A stretch of 64,000 bases of DNA from Pontederia crassipes (Eukaryota > Streptophyta > Magnoliopsida > Commelinales > Pontederiaceae). Positions 1 through 11,197 of the stretch are shown in pieces (position 1 is the stretch's first letter; the number at the start of each line of letters is the position of its first letter). The stretch lies in NCBI GenBank assembly GCA_030549335.1, contig JAUKPH010000018.1, positions 1,674,001 to 1,738,000 of the forward strand, read 5' to 3'. The notes beneath the pieces were generated by a model, which was given only the letters and a program-made list of their open reading frames with translations, ran no database searches and was not told the DNA's origin. The position numbers and the translations under genes were made by a program.

Positions 1-1124
1 ATTTATAATAGGCCAATGAGATCGGAATACGCCTCTTCCAATCCAAACTTTGTATTAATCCAGCACCGAAAAATAATTCTGATCTCGATCTTGAATTTAA
101 ATTGGATTAGTTTGAGTCATAAATTTTCAAATATCTCGTCATGCAGAAATGCATGGTTAAAAGTTTCACTTATCATTATTGACACACGATGTGACACGAT
201 TATATCGAATTAATTGAATTTGACTATCGTGAATTGGATTGCCATTTAATCTGTGAATAAGAACAATGTACATAACTATCGTGAACTCCACTTTCTAGAT
301 CTCGAGAGCTGATTATGAAAAAAAAAAAAAAGATGAACTCGACTGCATGTAAGTGTTGATAGCGCCGTAGCGGAATCATTGACTCACTTCAATAACTTTT
401 TTCCAATTGGATACGTGTAAGATTTGTATATTTACGAGCAAACGAGCGGCACTCAATCTATTTATTGACACACGACATGACTGTATGAAAAAAACGGCAC
501 CGATGTGATAATTAGACTTTTCATCCAGAACCTAACTAATTTGATTTTTTTTTATATTTTAGATCATATATTTAATTATTACGAATGAAGTTATATAAAT
601 ATATATAAATATTGAATTCGACTAACCAGCGAGTAGTTACAATCTATTCCCAACTCTGTTCTGTTTTCATTCTTAAATGATCAGAAATTAACAATTTATG
701 CAGTGGCAGTCAGCTGTTATATGCACTTAGGGTGTTCAAAATGTATTAAGAGGAAGGGAGGGTAAAGAGTGGGAAGGAAACGATGGAAAGAAAATGTAGG
801 AGAATGAATGTGAATAATTATTGGTTGATATCATTAAAGAAAAGGGAATAGAATGAATGTTAAATGATTAATTTATTTAGACAATTTTATCCTTTACATA
901 TATAATTGTATGTTTAATTTATTTGATCAAAATTGAAAATACATGTCTTTTTCTTCCTTTCCATCCTGATTTGGAAGGGAAAGAAAAATGAAACATTGCT
1001 TAAAAGATTATTTGTACATAGTAAATAAGGTAATGCACGTTGCTGGTAATTTAATAGGTGACAATCTTTATGATAGGAAATGTAGATTGTTAGATAATAT
1101 GAAAAGGTAATGTGAAAAAAAATT
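1..1124. other. AT-rich intergenic DNA
   Basis: No supportable gene. The only open frames are short and AT-rich. Around 730-985 a purine-rich stretch is followed by a pyrimidine-rich stretch, weakly resembling another at 7800-8110; neither has clear terminal repeats. Confidence 0.5.
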
Positions 1125-1270
1125 TATTGGAATCAAATTTAGTGACCAACTTTAATATTACATTTTCACTCTAATCTCTCAGTCAGTTACCAGGTATTGT
1201 TATTTGTTTTATAATATATACTTTCATTTTCCCCTAACTATTTTTTTTAAAATATATATATATATATATA
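1125..1270. repeat. Isolated copy of an SPH 3'-flank module
   Basis: This stretch matches 4098-4250 nearly base for base, including the tract with 'agtgaccaactttaatatta' and the terminal (TA)n run. It is more distantly alike 2690-2815 and 16238-16370. In two of the four places the module lies just downstream of a minus-strand SPH gene. Here no SPH coding sequence follows, so it reads as the leftover flank of a lost copy (inference). Confidence 0.6.
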
Positions 1271-1329
1271 GCAATCGGGGCCAGGTTTTTATAATTTTCC
1301 AAAATACCAGTAGTTTCTATACTTCTAAT

Positions 1330-2205
1330 CTAATGCAGAAAAATAAATCAATTATGCCTTGACTTATACAACATCAGCAGCAATCAACACAATAATATTA
1401 CTATGGGCCATAGAAATAGCAAACAAAGGATAACTACATGATTAATCAAACAAAAGGACATATCTAAGATATTTCAATGAAGCAAAACGTACAACACATT
1501 CAATGATGGTCTATATCCTGACATGGCAGCAACTAAATCGATTAGTGCAAACATGGTATAAACTATTACTTAATATTATACTTTGGAGTATGCCAGGCAT
1601 CAGGATAGATCAGATCTAGGCTACCGTTCGACATGTACATATTTATTCGAAAAGGAATTATGCAAAGTGATTTTTGGATCACCCACCTCGTATCGCTGTT
1701 GTCCATTGTCGATTCGCCTATTCACAATAGCCACACCTCTCTAGGTTCTCCCTGCACTGAAGTCTCTTTCCTCGTACGCCCTTCACCCGTAGGACGGCCA
1801 TGATCACAACAATCATGAGAGGCGATCGTCGTGGGACAAGGAAGATGTGTGAGGAAATGTCGCCGGAAAGGGAAATGCGTGAGGAAGATTAGACGTCAGA
1901 TTGCTCCTTACTGGATGAAAGCAAGGTGTCATTTTTCACTTCCCAATGTGTATTAGGTGATCTGCTAGTAGAGGTGGGATGTTTTGCAACAAATGAATGG
2001 GGATTATGGGGTATTGCAGGTTGTTAACTTTCCTTATTCTTCAAATCCGATGTTTACTCGTTATTGATTGTCATACCCAAAACATAACTGCCCATTTGAT
2101 TTTGTTGACATGTTATCAAGGATTTTTATTTTTAATTTCCTTTAACTAGCTGGCCGTTTTGTTCCTGTTTTATTTTATTTCAGTTTTTTTCCTCGATTGT
2201 TACAT
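1330..2205 (-). mobile_element. Truncated Ty3/Gypsy-type LTR
   Basis: The stretch resembles the right part of the LTR at 28100-28813. Shared landmarks are an 'attatgcaa(a/g)gtgatttt' block near 1660, a GC-richer coding-like block, then a T-rich tail ending in 'gattgttaca' at 2205. After it comes a degraded polypurine tract on the minus strand ('ttattatccc'), like the one following the chromovirus LTR at 61751. Read on the minus strand this is the start of a 3' LTR. Its other end is not identifiable. Confidence 0.5.
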
Positions 2206-3118
2206 TATTATCCCATTAAACTAATTTAATGAAATTATCTCTTATAAATTAGTTACGAATCATGTATCCACTAATTTAATGAAATTATTTACTTACTATA
2301 TCTTGTAACTAACTCATAATTATTAAATAATATTCATTAGATTAATATCATATAAACTATGAAAGTTAATATTTTAATTTATTATAAAATATTAATTAAT
2401 GGACATGTGTCATTTCATACATGTACCAAATGTCATGCTCTCATTCAAAACTATCCTCATGATCTATCATAATTAAATTGTCATACCGATTATGTGCAAG
2501 TGAACCAATTAATTTCCTTGGCTCATAAATGCATTTTCGATCCACAATTTGCGATATTTTTCTTAACAGAACTAGTAACCACCGTATTCTAACTAATTTA
2601 TTACTATCCTGATCAATTTTTAATTTTATCATATCCAGGGAAAAATTGTATATACTATAACCTTTAGTATCTAATTATTTCTTTGGAAATTTTGTTGTAA
2701 TCAAATTTAGTGAGTTTATTACATTTTCATTCTAACCTCTCAGTTATCAAATATTATTATTTGTTTTACAATGGATACTTCCATTTTCCCTAACTATTTT
2801 TTTTAAAAGAAAAAGTTATTATATGAAAATTTCACATTAATAATTCATAGAGACGGAATCATTTAATACTTTGCTATTAGGACCTAACTTTGTTATGTGC
2901 GAAACCACTTCAACAATCATTTAACCACTTTTAGATTTGATTGCCCCCCTCGCCATATGGTTATTGCCAACCATTAGAGAGACATAAGACTGACATAAAA
3001 ATAAAGAATCAGAAAATTTGTGATTGGAGCAAATAGTTTAACAAAAGCCAAAACAAATAAAACACATGTGCCGAAATTTAAAAAAAAAAAGTGTATGAAA
3101 TAATGTCACCTTCCTTTG
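2085..3118. repeat. Duplicated block, copy A (matches 15630-16700)
   Basis: It shares long near-identical tracts with 15630-16700, beginning at 'aactgcccatttgatt' in the LTR tail and running to 'ccttcctttgat'. In copy B that motif leads straight into the 3' end of an SPH gene. Here it stops at 3118 and a tandem array begins, so the gene expected at this place is missing. Confidence 0.75.
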
Positions 3119-3690
3119 ATTATTATAATTACTGACAGTTTAGATCGTCAATATTTTCGACGGTCCAAACCGTCGGTAAGTAAAAAATAATATTATAATC
3201 GTATATATCATAATATATAATATTATTAATATTTTAATATTATAATTACCGACGATTCCGACCGTCCGAAATTCAGACAGTCCAAATCGTCGGTAATAGA
3301 AAAAGTAATTAAATCGTATATATCATAATACGTGATATAAATAGTATTTTATTATTATAATTATATACGGTTCAGACCATCGGAAGTTCAGTTCACACGA
3401 TCCGCACCGTCGGTAATGAAAAAAGTAATTAAATATTGTAATCATATATATCTCAATATATAACATTATTAGTATTTTATTATTATAATTATCGATGATT
3501 TGAACCATCGAAAGTTCATACGATCAAAACCATCGGTAATAGAAAAAGTAATTAAATATTATAATCGTATATATATTATAATATGATATAATTAGTATTT
3601 TATTATTATAATTACCGACGATTCGAATCGTCGAATCTTCAGACCGTCGATAAAGTAAAAATATTATTTTATTATTATATTATTCAACGG
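3119..3690. repeat. 120-bp tandem array with palindromic core
   Basis: About five units begin near 3131, 3248, 3366, 3491 and 3614, so the period is roughly 117-125 bp. Each unit has a core of two facing half-sites (accgacg...cgtcggt), separated by a second diad around 'gtcc/ggac', then an AT-rich spacer with 'agtaattaaat' and 'cgtatatat'. Each core could form a hairpin. It resembles subterminal repeat arrays of DNA transposons, but no transposon ends were found. The 350 bp after it (to 4040) is AT-rich with pyrimidine runs and nothing else recognisable. Confidence 0.75.
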
Positions 3691-4039
3691 TCAAAATTTT
3701 CGATACTTAAAAAATAATCCCGCTTCATTCCCCGCCTTTTTTTCCTTTTCCTGCTCTCCACTTTTTTTTTTTCCTTCTATTTATTCATTCACTCTACCTC
3801 TTATTTATTCATTCACCCTTAATGTTTTTTTTTTCAGATCCGCGATTTCGATAAAAGAGGCAAAATCGTAACGTTATTCCAAACGAGTCATCTCACATAC
3901 AACCGTCATACGGGAGCAAGTGAACCATCAACTAATAATTTTTCCATCGACAATTTGACATTTTTTTTTCTTAAAAGAACTAGTAACTATCGTATTCTAA
4001 CTTCATTAATATCCTTATGAATGTTTAATTTTATCATGT

Positions 4040-4217
4040 CCATAGCATATTGTATATACTATTACCTTTAGTATCTGATTATTTCTTTGAAATAATTGTT
4101 GTAATCAAATTTAGTGACCAACTTTAATATTACATTTTCACTCTAATCTCTCAGTCAGTTACCAGATATTGTTATTTGTTTTATAATAGATACTTTCATT
4201 TTCCCCTAACTATTTTT

Positions 4218-4255
<38 letters not shown>

Positions 4256-4458
4256 GAAAATTTCACATCACATTTGATATTAATTATTCATGGAGAAGGA
4301 AACATTTGATATTAGGACCTAACTTTGTTATGTGAGAAGCCACTTCAACAAATTGTGACTGGAGTAAATAGTTTATTTACGCAAATCAAACGTACTGTGT
4401 CGAAACAAAAGCAAAAAAAAAAAAAATTGTATGAACTAATTAATGTCACCTTCCTTTG
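4040..4458. repeat. SPH 3'-flank module, copy next to the gene
   Basis: It repeats most of 2640-3118 and of 16195-16700: a stretch with 'ctatcacctttagtatct'-like sequence, the 'aaatttagtga' tract, the 'ttaggacctaactttgttat' tract and the final 'ccttcctttgat'. It forms the immediate 3' flank of the SPH gene at 4527-4961. Copy 2640-3118 has the same sequence without a gene. Confidence 0.7.
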
Positions 4459-4526
4459 ATTGATAAAATAAAATATTATTGGAGGCCATACATACATGTG
4501 ATGACATAAAAATCATAAAAAAGGGG

Positions 4527-4961
4527 TTACAAGTTCCAGCCATACATCAACTGCCACTCTCCAGCCGCTTCATTGAAGAAAAGGGCTCCATGTCTCCGAA
4601 TGCTCCACCAGCACTTTTTTGCACAGGCGTAATCAAACGTCGGTGCTTCATAAACATCAATCTTCGTCGAAACTTTCCTCCAGTCGATGTGGCACCAAAA
4701 CAACGTGTTGGCGACGAAGAAGTTGGACTTGAATTTCCAACCAAACGACTCGTCCGACTTCAAGACGTGTTCGCCGAGATCATCGTCTTTGGACTTGCAA
4801 TGTATGGATAACGGGACTGCAGTGTCATTCATATCATTAAAAATCCTCACATGCTTGGTACTAAGGAAAGTGATAAAACGTCCCTCCATCGATGTAACGT
4901 GACATGAAAATATGATAAGTGTAGTAAAAAGAAGGATGAGGGACATGTTCCTAAGAGCCAT
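4527..4961 (-). CDS. S-protein homologue (plant self-incompatibility S1 family), copy 1
   Basis: A 144-residue secreted protein of the plant S1/SPH family (Pfam Self-incomp_S1). Residues 1-27 form a hydrophobic signal peptide. The mature part has the family landmarks in order: 'VRIFNDMND' (38-46), 'LSIHCKSKDDDLG' (51-63), 'FGWKFKSNFF' (73-82), 'TLFWCHIDW' (86-94) and 'CWWSIRRHG' (117-125). Four cysteines (55, 90, 113, 117) fit the two conserved disulphides; C20 lies in the signal peptide. Length and the lack of an intron match the family. One member, poppy PrsS, is a stigma S-determinant; most others have no known role, so no self-incompatibility function can be claimed. The ATG follows a TATA-like box at 5031-5040. 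The copy at 16766 is about 73% identical by eye and differs most after residue 130. Confidence 0.93.
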   Translation of the reverse strand: MALRNMSLILLFTTLIIFSCHVTSMEGRFITFLSTKHVRIFNDMNDTAVPLSIHCKSKDDDLGEHVLKSDESFGWKFKSNFFVANTLFWCHIDWRKVSTKIDVYEAPTFDYACAKKCWWSIRRHGALFFNEAAGEWQLMYGWNL

Positions 4962-5030
4962 TGCAATATCTCCTCCTCAGATAAAAAAAAAATAGCTATT
5001 CACAAATTATATATATATATATATATAATG

Positions 5031-5040
5031 CTATTTATAC
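5031..5040 (-). promoter_or_regulatory. Candidate TATA box of SPH copy 1
   Basis: On the minus strand this reads TATAAATAGC, about 70-80 bases before the start codon. A (TA)n microsatellite lies between the two. The second SPH gene has a similar motif (CATAAATA near 17365), moved further from its ATG by a longer (TA)n run. Confidence 0.45.
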
Positions 5041-5790
5041 CTATTAATTAAATTATTAGGCAATGTCTTTTATTTAGCAACATATAAGCATTAATCTATT
5101 TATTAATCAAATATATGTAGGCAGAACTGGCTGAGCAATGATATCCACAAAATGCATTTATATATTAGTATTATTACGTTAACATAATGGTTTGATTAGT
5201 TTAGTTAGATGACTATAGTTAGCTTCTTGGAGATTCTGAGTTTTGAGTTTGAATAGTAGCGTCTTTTTTTTTCAGTTGGACTTTTTTTTTTTTTTGGATT
5301 ACAGCCTATAAATCATTCAACCCATAAATCTCCTTATTCCACTCCTAAAATCTCGTCATTAAACTCTCCTTAAAAGACTATTAGATTTATCGGTCACAAC
5401 ATAATTTTTTGTATTAACTTTTTGTTTAATATTTGATTATTCATTTCATTATACTTTATTTTTTATCACAGACTCAAATAATAGTTTGATTGCATTATTT
5501 TGTCTTCTGAATATCATAATTCATCTTCTTTTTTTATTTGTATGTATTTATGCCATTTATAACAAATTCACTTTTATGCAATTATTTTATTTAATTTTTT
5601 GAATAATTACCTCTTTAAGTTATTAGCTTATTATGCATCATTTATATTACTCAATTATTTTATATGAAAATATTAATTAAGTAATTTTAAAATGTTTACT
5701 CTGCACTAACATATTTAATTTATTATTATGTTTAATTATTTAAATTGATTAGATCAATTTTAATTCAATATAAATATTTTGCAATTAATT
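5041..5790. other. AT-rich intergenic DNA
   Basis: Separates the SPH gene from the dead transposase gene. Only poly-T runs and AT-rich sequence; no open frame with coding character. Confidence 0.5.
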
Positions 5791-7060
5791 ATGCCATTGA
5801 AAAAATACTTAAAAAAGAGACATCCCACATTTCAAATAGCTGAAAAGAGAAATTTGAATGAAAATAGTCAAAATGAAACAACATATCATGTTAAATGGAA
5901 TCGTATTTAACCACTCTTCCATCTAACCTTGGAGCTAGAAAAAAAGATTTCAAATTATCACTCTAATAATCGAGATAAAATTCAAAGAATGTACTTATTA
6001 GGGGGGCCATTCCAACCTTAAAATTATAATTTTTTACAAACAAAGATCAAAGGTAAATTAAGTCGATTCAATCCTTATTTGTTTAAATAGATAGTGGAAT
6101 AAAAAAATAGATTTTGTATTCATGTTGAAGGAGTTGGTAAATATAAAGATTTGACGAAACAAAATGAATCCATTAATGTAGCTAACAAACAATCAACTCA
6201 AGTGAAAATGGAGAACACACTCATTTGGATGCTTCCTTATATTGTATAAGATTTATTTTACATTATATATTATCATTTCGTGGTCATGATGAATCTAAAA
6301 ATTCACAAAATAAGAAAAATTTTTGAGAACTTTTAGAGTTTCTTGTTGATCATAATATAATGAAGGCATTGCTAAATTTCTATTGAAAAAATGCTCCGAA
6401 AAATCAACATATTGTGTTATATGATATTCAAAAATATCTCATGAATTATGCTACACTAGAAACAACACAAGCTATACTTGATGATGTTAAAGATGATTTA
6501 TTTGAAATTTTGGTTGATGAAATCTCATGATATATCTAAAAAAACAAATGAAACTTGTCCTACCATTACAAGAAAATGATGAAATAGCAACGGATATTTG
6601 TGAGTGCTTCGTGCACTTGCAAGTTAGCGAGTTATTGATTTATTACTTTCTCAACATAAATTAAGTTTATCACAAATAAGAAGTCAAAGTTATGATAGAG
6701 CAAGAAACATGTGAGGTCAGTTTAATGGTATGGAAAATTTGATATTAAGAAAAAATGAATCAACATATTACATTCATTTTTTTGCTAATTAACTCTGATT
6801 AACTCTAATCACTGTTGCGAAAAAAAAATCATGTTGATGTTGTTAATCTTTTCACACTATGCTTATTAATTTAGTTGGTGCCTCTAGTAAGTGAAATGAT
6901 AAATTCTGAGGAATTCAAATAGTTAAAATAGCTGAGGCTTTAAGAACAGGTGAATTGTAGATTGACAGAGGATTAAATCAATAAATTAGTTTTATAAAAT
7001 GTAGTGATACAAGATGGGGATCACATTATGGTAAGTTGATAAATTTGAAGATTTAATTAT
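5791..7060 (+). pseudogene. Dead hAT-type transposase (TTF-type zinc finger / ZMYM1-like)
   Basis: Conceptual translation in all three forward frames gives broken but ordered matches to the plant TTF-type zinc-finger/hAT proteins. A lysine-rich start comes from the ATG at 5791, then 'LSRFNPYLF' (near 6060), 'SFRGHDES' (6270), 'NFxELLEFLVDHN' (6320), 'RGQSYDRARNM' (the 6680-6715 region), 'GQFNGMENLI' (6717) and 'SDTRWGSHYGKLINL' (7000-7045). Stops and frame changes occur every 50-150 bases. The C-terminal dimerisation domain was not found. No terminal inverted repeats or 8-bp duplication were found, so the element boundaries are unknown. It cannot encode a functional transposase. Confidence 0.75.
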
Positions 7061-7420
7061 AATAAATTTGCTAATTATTTTTTCACCATAAAATTAATTT
7101 CTATGTTGATTATTTACCCACTCCAGCACCAAAAACTGATAGTGTTAGGCATAATTTATTGGAATATTATTCCAACAAATTTTGGCAAATCCTCTCAACC
7201 AAATTATCACCATATACTAATAACTTTTATAATAATCATGAAAATAAAAAAATGGTGCAGTAATATTAATATAGTAATAACCAATTGTTATGTATAGTTA
7301 GCCACCTCATGCACAAAGGCCAAGTACAATATATCAATATTAATCATGTTAATAATTAGGCGATCTAAAAGAGTCAGTTAACCTTCACAATTTATTAATA
7401 TAATAAAGGGTAAAAACGAA
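6880..7420. repeat. Duplicated block Y, copy 1 (matches 13715-14225)
   Basis: It covers the 3' end of the dead transposase and about 360 bp of non-coding sequence with 'agtaataaccaattgttatg' and 'ttaataattaggc'. The same sequence recurs at 13715-14225 in the same orientation. It records a segmental duplication linked to the SPH neighbourhood. Confidence 0.8.
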
Positions 7421-8465
7421 GGATCCACATATAATATATTTCCTAAATTAATCCTTTTTTTATATCCATAAACTAGTTACTCCCGAAGATCTATAATAAT
7501 AGTTTGTTACTCCGACCTAGCTTTTATATACTTAATTAATCTCATTCTTATTATTTGTTATTAAATTTTACCCTAGGATCTATCTCCTTAACAAGTTAAA
7601 TCCCAACCATATATTCAGTTAAACCCAAATTTCAGATCCTGTGGAATCCAAATCTTAGAGGCGTGTCTTAATGAGTTAAATCCTAGCTTATCAGTTTCTT
7701 GCATTAGAATTTTTTTTTTGTTTTTGTTTTTGCCTATGTAGCCATGTTATTGATTTATCACATTCAAATTCAGGCCCACACTATATTTGAATATAGTTTA
7801 ATTAAAGGGATGGAAAGAAAATGAGAAAAAAAGGGAAAGAAGGAAAAGTGAGCAAAAAATATTTTACCTTGTCTGGATAAGGGTGGTAAAGAATTAACTA
7901 GACAATAATATTTTTTAATATAATAAAACAAATTAACAAAAGTAAGGGCAAATATATAAAGTAATGTTAAAACTTTCCTTCCCCTCCATTACATTCTGTT
8001 TCGGGATTGAAAAAATTGCTCAAATGGAGAGAAATGAAAGTAAATTTATTAAAATTTTCCTTCATTAAAATTCATCCCTCCATTCCACCCCTTCGACCTA
8101 TTTTACCCTGAACACAAACACAACGAATTTCTCCCCATTCATAGCGACATATCTATAAGATGATTTATCTATTACAATTTTTAATTACAGCATATAATAA
8201 TTGAATTTACATTTTAATAATTAAATCCACATTTTAGTTATATTGTATAATAATTATTTTATGTATTTGCTTCATTTATTTTAAGGAGGGTCCTCTCTAC
8301 TAAAAAATGGAGGACCCTCCTACTTCCATGTATAATCAATGGATTAAAATCGATGGACCATATCAAAGTAATGGTTTACCTAACTTAGAAACTTGCACCA
8401 TTTTATTTTTTATTTAAAACACTTTTTGAGTATACAGGCAACTCCAGTTGGATTCCTATACTAAT
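7421..8465. other. AT-rich intergenic DNA
   Basis: No gene seen. Between about 7800 and 8110 a purine-rich start and pyrimidine-rich end suggest an old MITE-like element without provable ends. Confidence 0.45.
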
Positions 8466-8473
8466 CCCTTCAT

Positions 8474-8922
8474 TAGGGAACTTCATGGGTGGAATTGGAC
8501 CTGACCCGACCTCAAATTCGATCCAACTTGATTAAATCTTGGTCGAGTCATTTGATGGCTTCCTGGGCAGTAGACCCATCCAACTTGCTCGAGTCGAGTG
8601 GTCAGATTATCCTACTATCTTTTTTTTCTTTTTTTGCTTATTTGTTTTAAACATTTTTAATATAATAAATATTTTGTTTTAACCATAAAACAACATTTCA
8701 TAATTTTCTATATTTTAAAGTATTTATTTTAAAAATTTTGTAATAATATAATACCTCTAAATTAAATAAAAAAAATTAAAGAAAGGTTTGGTCGTTAGAT
8801 TGAGTCGAGTCAACTAGAATAAAAAATTTTCAACCAGTACTCGATTCGACCCAACCCAACTTGGCCCAAATCGCTTTGGGTTGCTCGAATAATCGGGTTC
8901 ACCGGGTCGGATGAACACCCTA
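8474..8922. mobile_element. hAT-type MITE, 449 bp
   Basis: It is flanked by a perfect 8-bp duplication CCCTTCAT (8466-8473 and 8923-8930), the size typical of hAT elements. It starts TAGGGAACTTCAT and the complement of its right end starts TAGGGTGTTCATCCG, giving short imperfect inverted ends. Inside are many gacccgac/gggtcggg motifs. No coding capacity. The family resembles the MITE at 10404-10783. Confidence 0.8.
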
Positions 8923-9731
8923 CCCTTCATTGCAAGGCCACAAGGTGCTCGGATCGGGACAAACTTTCCTAATTTTGTTACATGCATGTAGGCGAGGATG
9001 ACACGATGAAATATTGAACATCTTTGTACACACAGATGAAACAGGTCATCTGAAATTCATGTCGGGGTCATCTGAAATTCATGTCGGGTTCATAATGAAT
9101 TTGGGTTAGAGTCGGTGTCATCTACATCAAGCTGAATTTTATAATAAAGATCGTGGGTCGGGCTTTTCAGTACTGACGGTGTTCCAACATATTTAAGGTT
9201 ATTTTCTTCAACTTTTCACTACAAAATAATTAGCTTTTGCCACGAAAATTGTCATCGCAAATTTGTCGCTAAATGACTTTGCGAGAAATATGTGATAGTG
9301 TCTATGTCGCTAAACTTTACTCATTTGCAGCGAAAAATTCTCATTGTACATTCATGGCCAATTTGTCATCGTTTTGTCGCTAATTCCTCAATAATTATTT
9401 GCTTAAGACATTAAATTTGTTGACAGATTTCTCTCTACATTGTCGTATTCATTGCAAGATTTGTCGCCAAACTATTGCTACTTTGTTGCTATGTTGTCCC
9501 TAGTTTGTTGTTGTGTTGTCGCTAGTTTGTTATTGTCTTGTCGCTACTTTATCTCTAATTTCCTCTCTATTATGCCGCTAATTATGACATGATTTTTGTC
9601 TCCCTTTTGTCCCTATATTGTAGCAAATGTTTCAAAATTTAAGAAAAATATATTTTGAAAAATTAAAAACTGCATTTACAATTATTCAAATTCATAATAC
9701 ATTGGTAGCACAACAAAGTCATATAACATCC

Positions 9732-10680
9732 AAATATCACAAGTCAAATACTCATGATCTATTACGACAAACAAAAGTGCCACAATGCTATACATACATC
9801 CAAATATCAAAGTCTAATATAAATTATACAATCCTACTAATAATGACTTTAATCACAAGGTGCTATGTCCCTTTCATGATCACTCATAAATTATACATTT
9901 TTTGTTATTATTTCGTCTAGGGGTGTTTAGCGGGTCGGGTCGATCCGTGAACCATTTGGATCGGGTCAAGTCGGGTATGGGTCGAAACTTTTCGACCCGA
10001 GTCAACCCGACCCGACCCGTAGGCCCAATTTTTTATTTAATTTTTTTAGTTTTTCAACTTCATTTTTGTATAAAAAGTAAAAAATATATTAAAATAAAAT
10101 GTTTTAAATGTGCAAAATAATATTTAAATGCTTAACAAAATATTTGATGCTTTTTAAATACATATTATATAATGTTTTTATGTTAAATAATAGAAAAAAG
10201 AAAAAAGTGGTCGGGCTAAATATCACAAGTCAAATATGCATGATCTATTATGACAAACAAAAGTACCACAATGCTATACATACATACAAATATCAAAATC
10301 TAATTTAAATTATACAATCCTACTAATAATGACTTTAATCACAAGGTGCTATGTCCCTTTCACGATCACTCATAAATTATACATTTTTTGTTATTATTTC
10401 GTCTAGGGGTGTTCAACGGGTCGGGTTGAATCGTTTGGCTCAGGTCAGATACGGGTCAGAATTTTTCGATCCGAGTCAACCCATCCTGACCCGTGGACTC
10501 GATTTTTTATTTTATTTTTTTTATTTTTTCAGATTATTTTTGTATAACAAAGTAAAAAATATATTAAAATAAAATGTTTTAAATGTGTAAAATAATATTT
10601 AAATGCTTAACACATATTTTATGTTTTTAAATAATATTATATAATATTTTTATATCAAATATTATATAAATGGGTCGGAT
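9732..10680. repeat. 486-bp tandem duplication
   Basis: 9732-10217 and 10218-about 10680 are copies of one sequence, sharing 'aaatatcacaagtcaaat', 'gactttaatcacaaggtgct' and 'tttcgtctaggggtgtt'. The junction lies inside a hAT MITE, so copy 1 holds only a truncated MITE (from about 9918) and copy 2 the full one. Confidence 0.85.
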
Positions 10681-10783
10681 TAAATCGGGTCCAACCCTCA
10701 AAAGAGGCTTGACCCAACTCGACCTGACCCGATCAAAATCAGACGGATCGAGTCAGGTCAAACCTAACCCGTGAACACTCATA
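10404..10783. mobile_element. hAT-type MITE, 380 bp
   Basis: The left end TAGGGGTGTTCAACGGG pairs with the right end, whose complement is TATGAGTGTTCACGGG. Flanking 8-mers ATTTCGTC (10396-10403) and GTTTCATC (10784-10791) differ by two transitions and look like an aged hAT target duplication. The interior is made of gggtcggg/cccgaccc motifs around an AT-rich core. No coding capacity. Confidence 0.75.
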
Positions 10784-10789
10784 GTTTCA

Positions 10790-10831
<42 letters not shown>

Positions 10832-11197
10832 AAAAATTAAAATTTAACAAAAAACAAGACATTTTCTTCGCTAAAGTTGTCTCTAATTCATCACTAAAAT
10901 ATATTCAAATGAAAAAAATTGAGAAATTAGAGACCAAGCATTTTCTCCGCTACTTTGTCGCTAATTTCATCGCAAAAAATATATATTTCTCAAAGTAAAT
11001 TATTGGGTTTTTTCGAAACAATCGTTTCCTCACTATTTCATCATCATTTGTCGCTAAAATTTGTAAAAACAATTCCCCAGAAGTTTTGTCGTTGATGTCA
11101 TCGTAAAATATTTGTCGCTAGCTCCTAGCTATGTTATCACAATTAGCGACAAAAATGACGACGAAAGTTTTGTCGCAAAATTGTTCTTTTGTTGTTG

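Larger units (their letters stand above)
9217..11197. mobile_element. Non-autonomous CACTA (En/Spm)-like element, degenerate
   Basis: The left end reads CACTACAAAATAATTAGC, the usual plant CACTA terminus, followed by repeated gtcgcta/gcgac motifs to about 9620. The right end complement (from 11197) starts CAACAACAAAAGAACAA and is followed by the same gcgac-rich subterminal repeats (10860-11190). No transposase is present. The 3-bp target duplication is not conserved (TTT against ATG), so the right boundary is approximate. The interior holds a 486-bp tandem duplication and a hAT MITE. Confidence 0.6.

Noticed and set aside
730-985. Possible MITE with purine-rich and pyrimidine-rich ends, similar to 7800-8110
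   Set aside because: No defined terminal repeats or target duplication; composition alone is weak evidence.
3119-3690. CRISPR-like array
   Set aside because: The spacers are themselves repeats, units are 120 bp, and the DNA is from a plant nucleus.
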